In this document: positions 25,615 through 34,451 of the stretch, piece by piece
How positions within the stretch are numbered: the first letter of the stretch is position 1
Layout of the letters: each line of letters starts with the position of its first letter
Assembly: GCA_035693105.1 (NCBI GenBank)
Contig: DASSHC010000467.1
Span: 1-64,000, forward strand
Direction of reading: 5' to 3'
DNA length: 64,000 nucleotides
Source: DASSHC01 sp035693105
Lineage (GTDB): Bacteria > Chloroflexota > Chloroflexia > Thermomicrobiales > Thermomicrobiaceae
Made by a program: the position numbers and the translations under genes
The notes under the pieces: model-generated
The model's database searches: none
What the model was told of the DNA's origin: nothing
The model's input: only the letters and a program-made list of their open reading frames with translations

Positions 25615-26592
25615 ATGCGCGAGAGATCGGCCTCCCACGTAGTAACCATCGGCAATTTCGACGGCGTGCACCTGGGACACCAGTTCCTGCTGCGGCTGGT
25701 CATCGATGAGGCTGCCCGTCTCCACTGCGGCAGCGCCGCGATCACCTTCGATCCGCTCCCGCCGGAGCTGCTGCGCCCTGAGGCTGCACCGCCACGCCTG
25801 ACCACGACAGACGATCGGGTGGCGCTGATCGCGGCCCAGGGAATCGACACCGTACGCCTGATCCCGTTCACCCGCGAGCTCTCGGAACTGAGTCCCGAGG
25901 CCTTCGTGCAGACGCTGGCGGCTGAGCTGCAGCCGGTCGAGATCGTCGTCGGCGCCGATTTCCGCTTCGGCCACCGTCGCGCCGGCACGGTCGAAGTCCT
26001 GCGCGAGCTGGGCGAGCGCTACGGCTTCCAGGTGCGGGTGCTCGATCGCGTTGGCGATGTCGAGACCGACTTCAGCAGTTCGCGGGTGCGCGTCGCTCTG
26101 GCGGCTGGTGCGGTTGAGCAGGCGGCGGCGCTCCTGGGCCGTCCCTATTTCCTGCGCGGCACTGTCATTGTGGGTGAGCAACGCGGCCGCTTGCTGGGCT
26201 TCCCGACCGCGAACCTCGACATCGCCGAACGGCTCGCGATTCCTGACGACGGCATCTACGCCGGCCTGGCACGGCTCGACGACGAGCCGCGCCTGATCCC
26301 GGCCATGATCTACATCGGCTCGCGCCCGACCTTCGACGGCGACGAGCGGTCCGTGGAGGTCAATCTGCTTGATTTCGAACGGGATATCTACGGCCACCGG
26401 CTCGCCGTGGTGTTTGCCGTCCGCATCCGTGGCGACCTCCACTTCGACAGCGTCGACAATCTCATCAAGCAAATGAACCAGGACCGGGCGGAGTCGATCG
26501 TAAAGCTGGCCGGGCTGCCCACCTGGTGGCCGGGCGAGCCGCTGGCAGCGATCCTGGGTGTGGTTGAAGGAGCGATTCGTGGTCATGAGTGA
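25615..26592 (+). CDS. ribF: Bifunctional riboflavin kinase/FAD synthetase
   Basis: 325 residues. The N-terminal FAD synthetase domain carries the nucleotidyltransferase motif IGNFDGVHLGHQ, and later VGADFRFGHRRAGTV. The C-terminal flavokinase domain begins near residue 185 with LGFPTANLDI, then DGIYAG and VNLLDFERDIYG. It makes FMN and FAD from riboflavin. The ATG lies 6 bp after truB. The 3' end overlaps the tyrS start. Confidence 0.97.
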   Translation: MRERSASHVVTIGNFDGVHLGHQFLLRLVIDEAARLHCGSAAITFDPLPPELLRPEAAPPRLTTTDDRVALIAAQGIDTVRLIPFTRELSELSPEAFVQTLAAELQPVEIVVGADFRFGHRRAGTVEVLRELGERYGFQVRVLDRVGDVETDFSSSRVRVALAAGAVEQAAALLGRPYFLRGTVIVGEQRGRLLGFPTANLDIAERLAIPDDGIYAGLARLDDEPRLIPAMIYIGSRPTFDGDERSVEVNLLDFERDIYGHRLAVVFAVRIRGDLHFDSVDNLIKQMNQDRAESIVKLAGLPTWWPGEPLAAILGVVEGAIRGHE

Positions 26593-27790
26593 CCCGACTG
26601 CGCGCGAGGCCGCGGTCGACCGGCTGCTGGCGCGCGGCGTCGCCGAGGTCATCGTGCGCGAGGAATTGCGCGCTCGGCTGCTCGGCACGCGCCCGCTACG
26701 GGTCAAATTCGGCGTCGACCCCACGCGCCCCGACCTGCACCTCGGCCACTACGTCGTCTTCCGCAAGCTGCGCGAGTTCCAGGCGTTGGGCCACGAGATC
26801 GTCATCATCATCGGCGACTGGACCGCCCAGATCGGCGATCCCTCCGGCCGCTCGGCCACCCGCCAGATGCTGACCGCCGACGAGGTGCGAGCCAACGCCC
26901 AGACCTACCTCGACCAGCTCTTCAAGGTCATCGACGCCGAGCGCACCGAGATCAACTGGCAGAGCGCCTGGTTCGGCACGTTCACCCTGGCCGACGTCAT
27001 CGACCTGACCAGCCGCTACACCGTGGCGCGCATGCTGGCGCGCGACGACTTCGCCAAACGCTACGCCGAAGGCGCACCGATCGCGGTCACCGAGTTCCTC
27101 TATCCGCTTCTTCAGGGGTACGATTCAGTAGCCGTGCGCGCCGATGTTGAGCTGGGTGGTACCGATCAGACGTTCAACCTGCTGGTCGGGCGCGATATCC
27201 AGCGCGAGGTCGGCCAGCAGCCGCAGGACATTCTGACACTGCCGCTCCTGGTCGGCACCGACGGCGCGCAGAAGATGAGCAAGAGTCTGGGCAACTACAT
27301 CGGCGTCACCGAGCCAGCCGACAGCATGTTCGGCAAGCTCATGTCGATCCCCGACAGCGCCATGCCGGACTACTACCGGCTACTAACTGGGCTGCCGGCC
27401 GACGAGATCGAGACCTTGCTGGCGACAGTCGGCGCCGGCACGCTCAACCCACGCGAGGCCAAAGAGCGCCTGGCGACGCTGATCGTGACCGATCTGCACA
27501 GTTCCCATGAAGCCGAGCAGGCCCGCGACGAGTTCAACCGCGTGCACAAGCATCATGAGCTGCCGCGCGAGATGCCCGAGATCGCGGTGCCGCGCCAAGT
27601 GCGCCTGATCCCGCTGCTGGTGCAAGCCGGGCTGGCCGAGAAGAACAACGAGGCCCGGCGTTATGTCACCCAGGGCGGCGTGCGGATCGACGGCGAACGC
27701 ATCGAGGACCCCAACGCCGAGATCGTCCTCACGGGGCCAACCGTGCTCCAGGTCGGCCCGCGCCGCTTCGTACGCCTCATGCCTGAGTGA
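26579..27790 (+). CDS. tyrS: Tyrosyl-tRNA synthetase
   Basis: About 403 residues. Class I synthetase of the TyrZ-like subgroup. It has the HIGH motif as HLGH in DPTRPDLHLGH, KMSKS intact in AQKMSKSLGN, and a C-terminal S4-like RNA-binding domain (NNEARRYVTQGGVRIDGERI). GTG 26579 has AAGGAG six bases upstream; ATG 26585 is nearly as good. It overlaps the end of ribF. The tRNA promoter that follows lies just past its stop codon. Confidence 0.96.
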   Translation: MVMSDPTAREAAVDRLLARGVAEVIVREELRARLLGTRPLRVKFGVDPTRPDLHLGHYVVFRKLREFQALGHEIVIIIGDWTAQIGDPSGRSATRQMLTADEVRANAQTYLDQLFKVIDAERTEINWQSAWFGTFTLADVIDLTSRYTVARMLARDDFAKRYAEGAPIAVTEFLYPLLQGYDSVAVRADVELGGTDQTFNLLVGRDIQREVGQQPQDILTLPLLVGTDGAQKMSKSLGNYIGVTEPADSMFGKLMSIPDSAMPDYYRLLTGLPADEIETLLATVGAGTLNPREAKERLATLIVTDLHSSHEAEQARDEFNRVHKHHELPREMPEIAVPRQVRLIPLLVQAGLAEKNNEARRYVTQGGVRIDGERIEDPNAEIVLTGPTVLQVGPRRFVRLMPE

Positions 27791-27802
27791 GCGCCCCCGC
27801 TA

Positions 27803-27811
27803 TGCTATACT
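27803..27811 (+). promoter_or_regulatory. Extended -10 promoter of the tRNA genes
   Basis: TGCTATACT, with a predicted start site near 27818, 15 bases before tRNA-Pro. It could also drive the toxin-antitoxin genes behind the tRNAs. Confidence 0.65.
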
Positions 27812-27832
27812 GAATGGTGCGAACGGCCGCTC

Positions 27833-27905
27833 CGGGGTGTGGCGCAGTTGGTAGCGCACAGCGTTTGGGACGCTGGGGCCGGAGGTTCGAGTCCTCTCAC
27901 CCCGA
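27833..27905 (+). tRNA. tRNA-Pro (anticodon TGG)
   Basis: A 73-base cloverleaf. The acceptor stem is CGGGGTG/CACCCCG, with C1-G72 as expected for bacterial tRNA-Pro. The D arm has GCGC/GCGC stems. The anticodon stem CAGCG/CGCTG holds loop TTTGGGA. The T arm contains TTCGAGT. The 3' CCA is not encoded. Confidence 0.96.
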
Positions 27906-27908
27906 CTC

Positions 27909-27981
27909 GCGGGAGTAACTCAGTTGGTAGAGTTCCTGCCTTCCAAGCAGGTTGTCGCGGGTTCGAGTCCCGTCTCCCGCT
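27909..27981 (+). tRNA. tRNA-Gly (anticodon TCC)
   Basis: 73 bases. Acceptor stem GCGGGAG/CTCCCGC, D arm ACTC/GAGT, anticodon stem CCTGC/GCAGG with loop CTTCCAA, and T arm GCGGG-TTCGAGT-CCCGT. It lies three bases after tRNA-Pro, so the two share a precursor. CCA is not encoded. Confidence 0.96.
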
Positions 27982-28013
27982 CCCCATTCCAAGCTCCTCG
28001 AAGAGGTGTAAGC

Positions 28014-28289
28014 ATGTCAACGCGCATCCTGTCTCTGGAATTGCCTGAAGAACTGTTGCTCCTGCTGGGATCCGACGAGGTCGCCACAGCCAAGGCCAAA
28101 GAGGCACTGGTTCTCGAACTGCTCCGAGAGGCGCGGATCAGTCAGGGGCAAGCTGCTCGGCTGCTCGGTGTTACACGTAGGGATATCCTCGCGCTGGCCG
28201 CCCGTTATCACATCTCCTCGGGGCCAGCGACTCCTAACGAGTTGAGCGAGGAACTTGATCGAATGCAACGCGCGCCCCAAGAGCCCTGA
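28014..28289 (+). CDS. UPF0175-family antitoxin
   Basis: 91 residues. The layout is that of UPF0175 antitoxins: an N-terminal beta/helix segment (TRILSLELPEELLLLLGS), a helix rich in A, E, K and L, then a helix-turn-helix (ISQGQAARLLGVTRRDILALAARY) for operator binding. The ATG has AGAGG nearby and lies 32 bp after tRNA-Gly, so it may be read from the tRNA promoter. The DUF3368 toxin-like gene starts 4 bp after its stop. Neutralisation and autoregulation are inferred from the family. Confidence 0.85.
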   Translation: MSTRILSLELPEELLLLLGSDEVATAKAKEALVLELLREARISQGQAARLLGVTRRDILALAARYHISSGPATPNELSEELDRMQRAPQEP

Positions 28290-28293
28290 CGGC

Positions 28294-28800
28294 ATGCCCG
28301 CCGTCAGCAATAGCAGCCCCCTCATTCTTTTTGCCAGCATCGGTCGGCTTGATCTCCTTCAAGGTGTGTTCGGCGACATTTATGTTCCGGACGCCGTGTG
28401 GCGCGAGGTTGTAACAGACGGTGGCGAAAGGCTCGACGCGGTGCAGGTGGTCGAAGCCCATTGGATCAAACCTCGATCCGTCGCACAAGCCGTGGTTGCA
28501 CGGGAGCTAGCACAAAGTTTGGGCGATGGCGAAGCAGAGGCCATAGCACTCGCACTCGAGATTGGCGACCAAATTCCGTTGCTACTCGATGACCGAAAAG
28601 CTCGAGCGATTGCCCGCCGACTTCAACTGAACATCATAGGGAATTCCGGCCTGCTCGTGCTCGCCAAGAATCGGAGTCTCATCGCACTTGTCAGGCCGAT
28701 TCTTGACCAGTTGCATGGCGCCGGGCTGTATCTCGATGATGCAGTTCGTGCCCAGTTACTACGCGCCGCCGGAGAGCCAATGAACGAGTCGCGCGAGTAA
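28294..28800 (+). CDS. DUF3368 PIN-like toxin
   Basis: 168 residues from ATG 28294. DUF3368 proteins are predicted PIN-fold RNases paired with UPF0175 antitoxins. Visible PIN features are VSNSSPLILFASIGRLDLL at the N-terminus (the first acidic ligand is Asn, common in this family), VPDAVWREV, GDGEAEAIALALE with conserved Glu residues, and LLLDDRKARAIAR near the active site. The pair behind two tRNA genes looks like a small addiction module that settled there. Confidence 0.83.
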   Translation: MPAVSNSSPLILFASIGRLDLLQGVFGDIYVPDAVWREVVTDGGERLDAVQVVEAHWIKPRSVAQAVVARELAQSLGDGEAEAIALALEIGDQIPLLLDDRKARAIARRLQLNIIGNSGLLVLAKNRSLIALVRPILDQLHGAGLYLDDAVRAQLLRAAGEPMNESRE

Positions 28801-29008
28801 AGTCGTTCATCCCCCGATCCCTTCGGATGGGAACCAATCTCGATAGGCGCCTTTGAGAGGTTATTCCCGTCTCGCACAGCGCGGGAAGCGTGTTGCATCC
28901 CTTGCAGGCCGTGCTCTGAGCGTGTTTCCCGTCCCAACCGCCCGCGCTGCCCCCCCGTGGTGTACCATCTCCGGAAGCGATTCGATCGCAGTGCGAGGAG
29001 ACCGGCTG

Positions 29009-30265
29009 ATGGGGGATGTGCAGGCGGAGGAGCGGACCGGGGGCGCCGCCGGAGCGACGACGGCGTCCCAGGCTACGACGCCCTCCCAGAGCGGCACCCT
29101 CAACCTCAAAGCCATTCTCACCATGGCCTTCGCCCACTTCTCGCACGACCTCTACGGCTCGTTCATCCCCGTGCTGATCCCACCGATCCAAGACAAGCTC
29201 GGCATCCCGCTCTCGGTCGTCTCGCTGATGTCTCCCGCGCAGCAGTTCCCCAGCGTCGTGCAGCCAGCCGTGGGCGCGGTCGCCGATCGCGTCGGGCGGC
29301 GCTGGTTCGTAGTGCTGGCGCCGTCGGTCGCGGCGGTCTCGGTCTCGCTGGTCGGGCTTGCGCCGCACTTCAGCATCGTGCTCATCTTGCTCCTCACCGC
29401 CGGGTTCGCCTCGGCCGCCTTCCACCCGCCGGCGGTCACGCTGGCCGGCGAGTTCGCCGGCGGCAAGACCGGCCAGGCCATGGGCTGGTTCATGGCCGGC
29501 GGGCAGCTCGCGCGCACGCTCGGCCCGCTGCTTATCACCGCAGCCATCGCCTGGTTTACCCTTGAAGGTTCCTTCGTAGTGATGATCTTCGGCTTGATGG
29601 CGTCGGTCCTCCTCTTCCTCACGCTCGATACACGCGAGGTCGATATCAGGACCAGGTCGAAAGTTCAGGTACCCCTTCGCCCACTGTTGCGCGCCCGCTG
29701 GAGCTGGATCACGAGCCTCGTCCTGGTCGGTTTCGCCCGCAGCGTCAGCTCCGTTCCGTTCACGCTCTTCCTGGTCAAGCTGCTGGAGGATCAGGGACAC
29801 AGCGCCTGGTACGGAGGCTTCTCGCTCTCGGTTCTCTTCGGCGCCGGGGTTTTCGGCGGCTTCCTCGGCGGCACGCTCTCCGATCAGTATGGCCGCCGCA
29901 GCATCCTCGCCGTGACGTCGATCATCAGCCCGCCGCTCCTCTACCTCTACCTCTGGCAGGCTGAGCAGCCGGTGCTGGCGATCGCGCTCCTGATCGTCAA
30001 CGGGATCGTCCTCTCGGCGCTGCGCCCGGTGCAACTCGCCTACATCCACGACATGGTGCCGGAAGCGCCCGGTCCCGCCAACGGGCTGATCCTGGCCTTC
30101 CAGTTCGTGGGACAGAGCGTGGCTGCCTTCGCCTTCGGCGCCTTCGCCGACTCCATCGGCCTCGTCAGCGCCTTCTGGTGGGTACCAGGGACGGCGCTTC
30201 TGGCTCTGCCGCTCATCGCGCTGCTCCCGGGCCGGGAGCGTATCGCCGAGTTACACCGCACCTAG
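29009..30265 (+). CDS. MFS transporter, fosmidomycin-resistance (Fsr)-like
   Basis: 418 residues from ATG 29009 (GAGGAG eight bases upstream). About twelve membrane helices follow a 35-residue Gly/Ala/Thr-rich cytosolic N-terminus. The first helix reads AFAHFSHDLYGSFIPVLIPPI, close to Fsr-type drug exporters. The MFS motif A appears as GAVADRVGRRWFV, and its second-half copy as GGTLSDQYGRRS. It probably exports a small molecule using the proton gradient; substrate unknown. An in-frame extension to 28853 exists but lacks a ribosome-binding site. Confidence 0.88.
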   Translation: MGDVQAEERTGGAAGATTASQATTPSQSGTLNLKAILTMAFAHFSHDLYGSFIPVLIPPIQDKLGIPLSVVSLMSPAQQFPSVVQPAVGAVADRVGRRWFVVLAPSVAAVSVSLVGLAPHFSIVLILLLTAGFASAAFHPPAVTLAGEFAGGKTGQAMGWFMAGGQLARTLGPLLITAAIAWFTLEGSFVVMIFGLMASVLLFLTLDTREVDIRTRSKVQVPLRPLLRARWSWITSLVLVGFARSVSSVPFTLFLVKLLEDQGHSAWYGGFSLSVLFGAGVFGGFLGGTLSDQYGRRSILAVTSIISPPLLYLYLWQAEQPVLAIALLIVNGIVLSALRPVQLAYIHDMVPEAPGPANGLILAFQFVGQSVAAFAFGAFADSIGLVSAFWWVPGTALLALPLIALLPGRERIAELHRT

Positions 30266-30288
30266 GTTCGTCCGGCGATCCCGCGCGG

Positions 30289-30627
30289 CTACGCGTAGAG
30301 GGTGGGATCGACCAGCTCCATGCGCGGCGCCGGCACGATCGGGTAGATCGGGGCGATCTTACCGAAGTGCCAACCCTCGCGCTCGGAGCGCCGCTCCAGA
30401 GCCGCGAGGTGCTTGCAGACACCCGTGTAGCCGTAGCCCTCGCAGCTGCAGGCCCAGCCCTCCGGCGACTTCTCCAGGTGATAGGTCACGTTCGGGTATG
30501 TCTGGCTGCGGCTGGTGTAGTGCCGCTCCGGCCGCCTGACGCGCACGCGCACGCCCCGCTCGTGAGCGCGCGCCCGCGCCTCGATCTCACGCGCCGCCCG
30601 CGGCTTTTGAAACGTCATACTCATCAT
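30289..30627 (-). CDS. Small SWIM zinc-finger protein
   Basis: 112 residues from ATG 30627 (AGGAG six bases upstream). The basic N-terminus (REIEARARAHERGVRVRVRRPE) leads to a SWIM finger: CSCEGYGYTGVCKH, that is C-x-C-x(n)-C-x-H. SWIM fingers bind DNA or protein and are usually parts of Swi2/Snf2 or transposase-related proteins. Here the finger stands almost alone. A conserved-looking tail ends PRMELVDPTLYA. An extended -10 lies at 30680-30688. Function not known. Confidence 0.82.
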   Translation of the reverse strand: MMSMTFQKPRAAREIEARARAHERGVRVRVRRPERHYTSRSQTYPNVTYHLEKSPEGWACSCEGYGYTGVCKHLAALERRSEREGWHFGKIAPIYPIVPAPRMELVDPTLYA

Positions 30628-30679
30628 CTCAACTCCTGACTGCCGGGAAGCACGCGAATCGGCTGCTTCCGAATCCCCA

Positions 30680-30688
30680 ATTATACCA
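30680..30688 (-). promoter_or_regulatory. Extended -10 promoter of the SWIM protein gene
   Basis: The minus strand reads TGGTATAAT, about 53 bases upstream of the ATG. No clear -35. Confidence 0.6.
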
Positions 30689-30851
30689 CATTCGCAACTT
30701 ATCGTACCCACGCGACCGCTCGCCGCCATCTCGTCGCAGCATCTGTTCCGAGCTGCTCCCTCGATCAGGCAGCACCGAGACTCGCATCAATGGCAGTTAC
30801 ATCGCAATCCGATTCGATTAGGCGAAATAGTCTCGCAGCGCAAACACGATA

Positions 30852-30860
30852 TGCGATAAT
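30852..30860 (+). promoter_or_regulatory. Extended -10 promoter of the second MFS gene
   Basis: TGCGATAAT, with a start site near 30867, about 36 bases before the ATG at 30903. Confidence 0.5.
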
Positions 30861-30902
30861 TCGGGGGTTGCGCGACCTCGGCTTTCACGCGGAGAACCAC
30901 GA

Positions 30903-32159
30903 ATGTCCTTCCTGGATGAACGGATGAGCCCGGCGGTCCGGCGTGCCTTCTTGATGCTCGCGATCATGTCCGCTGCCTTCGGTATGTCGATGGCCATCCA
31001 GGAGAACATCGTCACCAACTACTTCGATCAGGTGCTCGGGTTGCAGGGCCCGCAGTTCGGCTACATCACCGCCATTCGCGAGGTTCCAGGCTTCCTGCTG
31101 ATCCTGCTCACCGCGGTCTTCTACCGCATGTCGGTGTCGCGCTTGACCTCCATGGCGCTGGTGCTGGTCACGGTTGGCTACTGCCTATTCGGCCTGTCCA
31201 ACTCCTTCTGGACGGTGGCGCCCTGGGTCGTCATCTCGTCGATGGGCTATCACACCGTGCTGCAGACGCAGTACGCCCTTGGTATGAGCCTGACGCAGCA
31301 GAACCGCAGTGGGCGCATCCTGGGGCTGATGTCGGCAGTCAACGCCGGCGGCGGGCTGCTCGCGATGATCCTGGTGCTGGTCACCTTCCACTTCGGCTGG
31401 CTCTCGTTCCGTCCAACCTTCGTTATCGCCGGAGCCATCGCCCTGGTCGCCGCGTTCGCGATCTTCCCCTTCCCAACCATGCAGGACGGCGTCGCGACGC
31501 CTCATCTGCCGCGGCGCGAGCGCGTCGTGGTGCGCCGCTCCTACCGGCTCTATTACTACCTGTGCCTTCTCGATGGCGCGCGCCAGCAGATCTTCTTCTC
31601 ATTCGGCCTGTGGGTGTTGGTGCAAGAGTTCGGCATGACCGTGCCGGTGATCAGCGCGCTGCTCTTGTTGGTGCGCTGCTCGGGGATCGTGGTCGGACCC
31701 TGGATGGGGCGGCTGATCGACGCGCGCGGCGAGCGCGCCATGCTGGGCATCATCAACGTCGCCTATGTCGCGGCGCTCGGCGGTTACGCCTTCTTCCACA
31801 GCGCGATCATCGCGGCGGCCTGCTACGCCATCTACTCACTGATCTTCCCACTCTCCAGCGTCGGCTCGGCCACCTACCTGCGCAAGATCGCCGTCTCCGA
31901 TGAGGTCGCCCCCTCGCTGGCCATGGGGGTCACGCTGCAGCACGCGGCCGCCATCATCGTGCCGGTCTCGACCGGCTTCATTCTGAACTTCGTGGGCTAT
32001 CAGGTGCCCTTCCTCATCGCCTGTGGGTTCGCCTGCCTGACAATCCTGCTCACTCGCCGGCTCGATCCCGACACGCAGCGCTCGCCCGGCCGCATCGCCG
32101 AGGACGCCCGGCTGGCCACCCTCCAGCCGCAGCCCGAGGCCGCGCCCGCCGTCGGCTAG
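30903..32159 (+). CDS. MFS transporter
   Basis: 418 residues with about twelve membrane segments and the two-bundle layout of the major facilitator superfamily. Notable are YITAIREVPGFLLILLTAVFYRMS (helix 2 and loop), SLTQQNRSGRILGLMSAVNAGGG in the first half, and LIDARGERAMLGIINVAYV as the second-half motif A. The C-terminal tail (about 30 residues) is polar. The substrate cannot be inferred. The 3' end shares 4 bp with the convergent asparaginase gene. Confidence 0.87.
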   Translation: MSFLDERMSPAVRRAFLMLAIMSAAFGMSMAIQENIVTNYFDQVLGLQGPQFGYITAIREVPGFLLILLTAVFYRMSVSRLTSMALVLVTVGYCLFGLSNSFWTVAPWVVISSMGYHTVLQTQYALGMSLTQQNRSGRILGLMSAVNAGGGLLAMILVLVTFHFGWLSFRPTFVIAGAIALVAAFAIFPFPTMQDGVATPHLPRRERVVVRRSYRLYYYLCLLDGARQQIFFSFGLWVLVQEFGMTVPVISALLLLVRCSGIVVGPWMGRLIDARGERAMLGIINVAYVAALGGYAFFHSAIIAAACYAIYSLIFPLSSVGSATYLRKIAVSDEVAPSLAMGVTLQHAAAIIVPVSTGFILNFVGYQVPFLIACGFACLTILLTRRLDPDTQRSPGRIAEDARLATLQPQPEAAPAVG

Positions 32160-33163
32160 TACTCGCAGAACAGCCGCTGGAGCCCCTCGCTCTCCATCCC
32201 CGCCGAAACGCCAAGCATCGTCAACACCCGTGCTTTTTGCGGGTTGAGATTGTCCGCCACTACGAACCCTTGCCGCCGCAGCGCTGCCCCGGCCAGCACG
32301 CGCCCGCTGCCGACTCGCGCTGCCTGCACGACCGGCACCCCTCGCTCCATCGCCGCGATCAAGACGACGCTCTGCTCGCGGCTGGTTCCAGCCGGCGCGA
32401 AGCAGGCGAGCACAATGGCTTGCGCCCCTGCCGCCAGCGCGGCCTCGACCGCCGCGCCGTCGGCTCCGGCATAGGCATAGACGATGTCGACTCGCGGCAG
32501 CGCCGCCAAACCACGCACGTCAAACTCGGTCTCCGGGTAATGGCGCCGGGTGGAGCGGCGATAGTAGACGACCGCGTCGGGATCGGCGTAGCCGAGCATC
32601 CCCAGATCCGGCGTGCGGAACGCCTCCAGGCGGTAGGTCGAGGTCTTGGTCACCTCGCGCGCCGCGTTGATCTCGTCGTTGAGCACCACCAGCACACCCT
32701 GCCCGCGTGAGGCCGGGTCGGCTGCTACCCGCACGGCATTGACCAAATTGAGCCGGGCATCGCCGCTCAAGGCCGAGAAAGGACGCTGCGCGCCGGTCAC
32801 GACCACGGGGATCTCGACCTTCAGCGCCAGGTTGAGGAAGTACGCGGTCTCTTCCAGCGTCGCGGTGCCGTGGGTAACGACCACACCGCTCAGGCCAGGG
32901 TTCTCCGCCACGACGCGGTGGATCTGATCGTTCAGCACCAGCCAGTCGCTTGGCGTGACCGCCGTGCTCGCTTTCGTCCAACTGGCGAACGGGATGATCT
33001 CCGCGATCGAGGCGAGTTCCTGGACCTGATCGACGAGCTGTGCCGCGTCGAGAACGCCATTGTTGGACCCGTACTCGTAGAGGTCGAGGCTGTCCTTGCC
33101 AAGCGACTGGATGGTTCCTCCGGTGCCGATCACCGCCACCCGCGGGCGCGTTCCCTGTGCCAT
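32156..33163 (-). CDS. L-asparaginase family protein
   Basis: 335 residues from ATG 33163, preceded by GGGGAG; an ATG 15 bp upstream is also possible. Both catalytic threonine boxes are present: VIGTGGTIQSLG near the N-terminus and VVVTHGTATLEETAYFL, with the expected TGAQRPFSALSGDARLNL and LNDEINAAREVTKTST strands. Asparaginases deamidate Asn to Asp. There is no signal peptide, so it is a cytosolic type. It follows the exopolysaccharide operon by 34 bp on the same strand and may be read from it. Confidence 0.93.
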   Translation of the reverse strand: MAQGTRPRVAVIGTGGTIQSLGKDSLDLYEYGSNNGVLDAAQLVDQVQELASIAEIIPFASWTKASTAVTPSDWLVLNDQIHRVVAENPGLSGVVVTHGTATLEETAYFLNLALKVEIPVVVTGAQRPFSALSGDARLNLVNAVRVAADPASRGQGVLVVLNDEINAAREVTKTSTYRLEAFRTPDLGMLGYADPDAVVYYRRSTRRHYPETEFDVRGLAALPRVDIVYAYAGADGAAVEAALAAGAQAIVLACFAPAGTSREQSVVLIAAMERGVPVVQAARVGSGRVLAGAALRRQGFVVADNLNPQKARVLTMLGVSAGMESEGLQRLFCEY

Positions 33164-33197
33164 CTCGCTCCCCACCATTACCCTTCAGATCCTTCGA

Positions 33198-34451
33198 TCA
33201 GGCGTCATTTGCTAATTCGCCCGCGGGCCGGACGACCGGCACGACGCGGGCGGCCGGCAGCAGGCGTTGGTAGACCTGGAGCAGATTCGCCACCGAATGC
33301 TCCCAGGCCAACTCCGTCTCCACACGCCGCCGCCCGGCACATCCCAAGCGCTCGCGTCGCTCCGGATCGTCGATCAGCGCCGCGATCGCCTGGGCGAAGG
33401 CACGCTCGTCGTTGCCGGGCACGAAGACCGCCGCGCCTTCCGCCGTGCGCCGGTGCTCGGTGAGGTCGAAGGCGACGATCGGCCTGGCGACAGCCATGTA
33501 ATCCATCAGTTTCAGCATGGTCGAGCGGTCGTTGTACGAGTTCTGCGGATCGGGATCGACACAGATGTCCGCGCTCGAGAGTAAGCTCGCCAGCCGCGCG
33601 TGGTCGTTGATCGGACCGGTGAAGCAGACATGCTGCTCCAGCCGCAGCTCCGCGGTCAGCGCCTTGAGATCGGCAAGCGCGTCGCCTGGCCCGATCAAGA
33701 CGCAGTAGATGTCGCGCCGCCCCAGGTCGTCGATCAGAATGCGGAGAGCCCGCAGCAGGTAGTCGACCCCGTCTTGCCGCCCCATAACGCCCACGTAACC
33801 CAGGATCGTTCCGGCGCGGGCGCGCATATCCGCGTCGGGTGCGACCGGCCGCAGCCGCTTGACGTCCGGCCCGTTGCGCACCACGCTGATGCGCTCGGGC
33901 GGCACGTGATCACGCTCGATCTCGACCGCGCGGTACGACTGGTTGGTGGCGATCACCTGGTCGGCCACGCGGCAGGAGGCGTGCTCCAGCAGGCTCAGGA
34001 GCCGGAAGATTCGGTCGCTCGCCCGCTCACCGAACAGCGCGCGGTACATGTCCGGCGCCAGGTCGTGATGATCGAAGACGAAGCGCTTGCCGCCGAGCTT
34101 GAACAGGGCGCCGATGACGAACATGGTGTCGGGCGGATTGTGAGCGTGCACCACGTCGACTCCGTAGCGCAGCGCCACCCAGAGCGCCAGCGCCAGCGTC
34201 GCCAGCGTGGCGTAGCCAAACTCCCAGGCGAAGCCGAGCGCGCCCGAACCGGGGAAGAAGCCGGGGTAGCGCAGCACGCGAACGTCGTCCAGCACCTCGG
34301 CGTACGGCTGGCCCTGGCGCGCGTGACAGATGACGGTCACGCGATAGCCCGCCTCGGTCAGCGCCAGCGCCTCACGCCGCACGCGCACGTCGGTGGGATA
34401 CGGCTGGTTCTCGACCAGCATCAGCACGCGATTGCCCGGCGCGTCACGCAT
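33198..34451 (-). CDS. Glycosyltransferase family 4
   Basis: 417 residues. GT-B fold: the N-terminal domain has RVLMLVENQPYPTDVRVRREA and VVHAHNPPDTMFVIG. The C-terminal donor-binding domain has ISVVRNGPD, LGYVGVMGRQDGVDYLLRAL, LIGPGDALADL and DNSYNDRSTMLKLMDYMAVARPIV-like features where the conserved E of the E-x7-E motif would sit. Such retaining enzymes add a sugar to a lipid-linked repeat unit on the cytosolic side. The start overlaps the asnB stop by 8 bp. It is the last gene of the exopolysaccharide operon. Donor and acceptor unknown. Confidence 0.9.
   Translation of the reverse strand: MRDAPGNRVLMLVENQPYPTDVRVRREALALTEAGYRVTVICHARQGQPYAEVLDDVRVLRYPGFFPGSGALGFAWEFGYATLATLALALWVALRYGVDVVHAHNPPDTMFVIGALFKLGGKRFVFDHHDLAPDMYRALFGERASDRIFRLLSLLEHASCRVADQVIATNQSYRAVEIERDHVPPERISVVRNGPDVKRLRPVAPDADMRARAGTILGYVGVMGRQDGVDYLLRALRILIDDLGRRDIYCVLIGPGDALADLKALTAELRLEQHVCFTGPINDHARLASLLSSADICVDPDPQNSYNDRSTMLKLMDYMAVARPIVAFDLTEHRRTAEGAAVFVPGNDERAFAQAIAALIDDPERRERLGCAGRRRVETELAWEHSVANLLQVYQRLLPAARVVPVVRPAGELANDA

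Noticed and set aside
23518..26724. A 1068-codon minus-strand frame opposite nrnA, truB and ribF
   Set aside because: Its length arises from codon bias of the real genes; the translation is low-complexity and matches no family, whereas three complete enzymes lie on the plus strand.
27831..27985. Open frame through the tRNA genes leading into the antitoxin
   Set aside because: The two cloverleafs are complete; the antitoxin has its own ATG at 28014 with a ribosome-binding site.
28813..28831. Hairpin CCCGATCC-CTTC-GGATGGG after the toxin gene as terminator
   Set aside because: The stem has a bulge and no T-run, so it is too weak to list as a feature.
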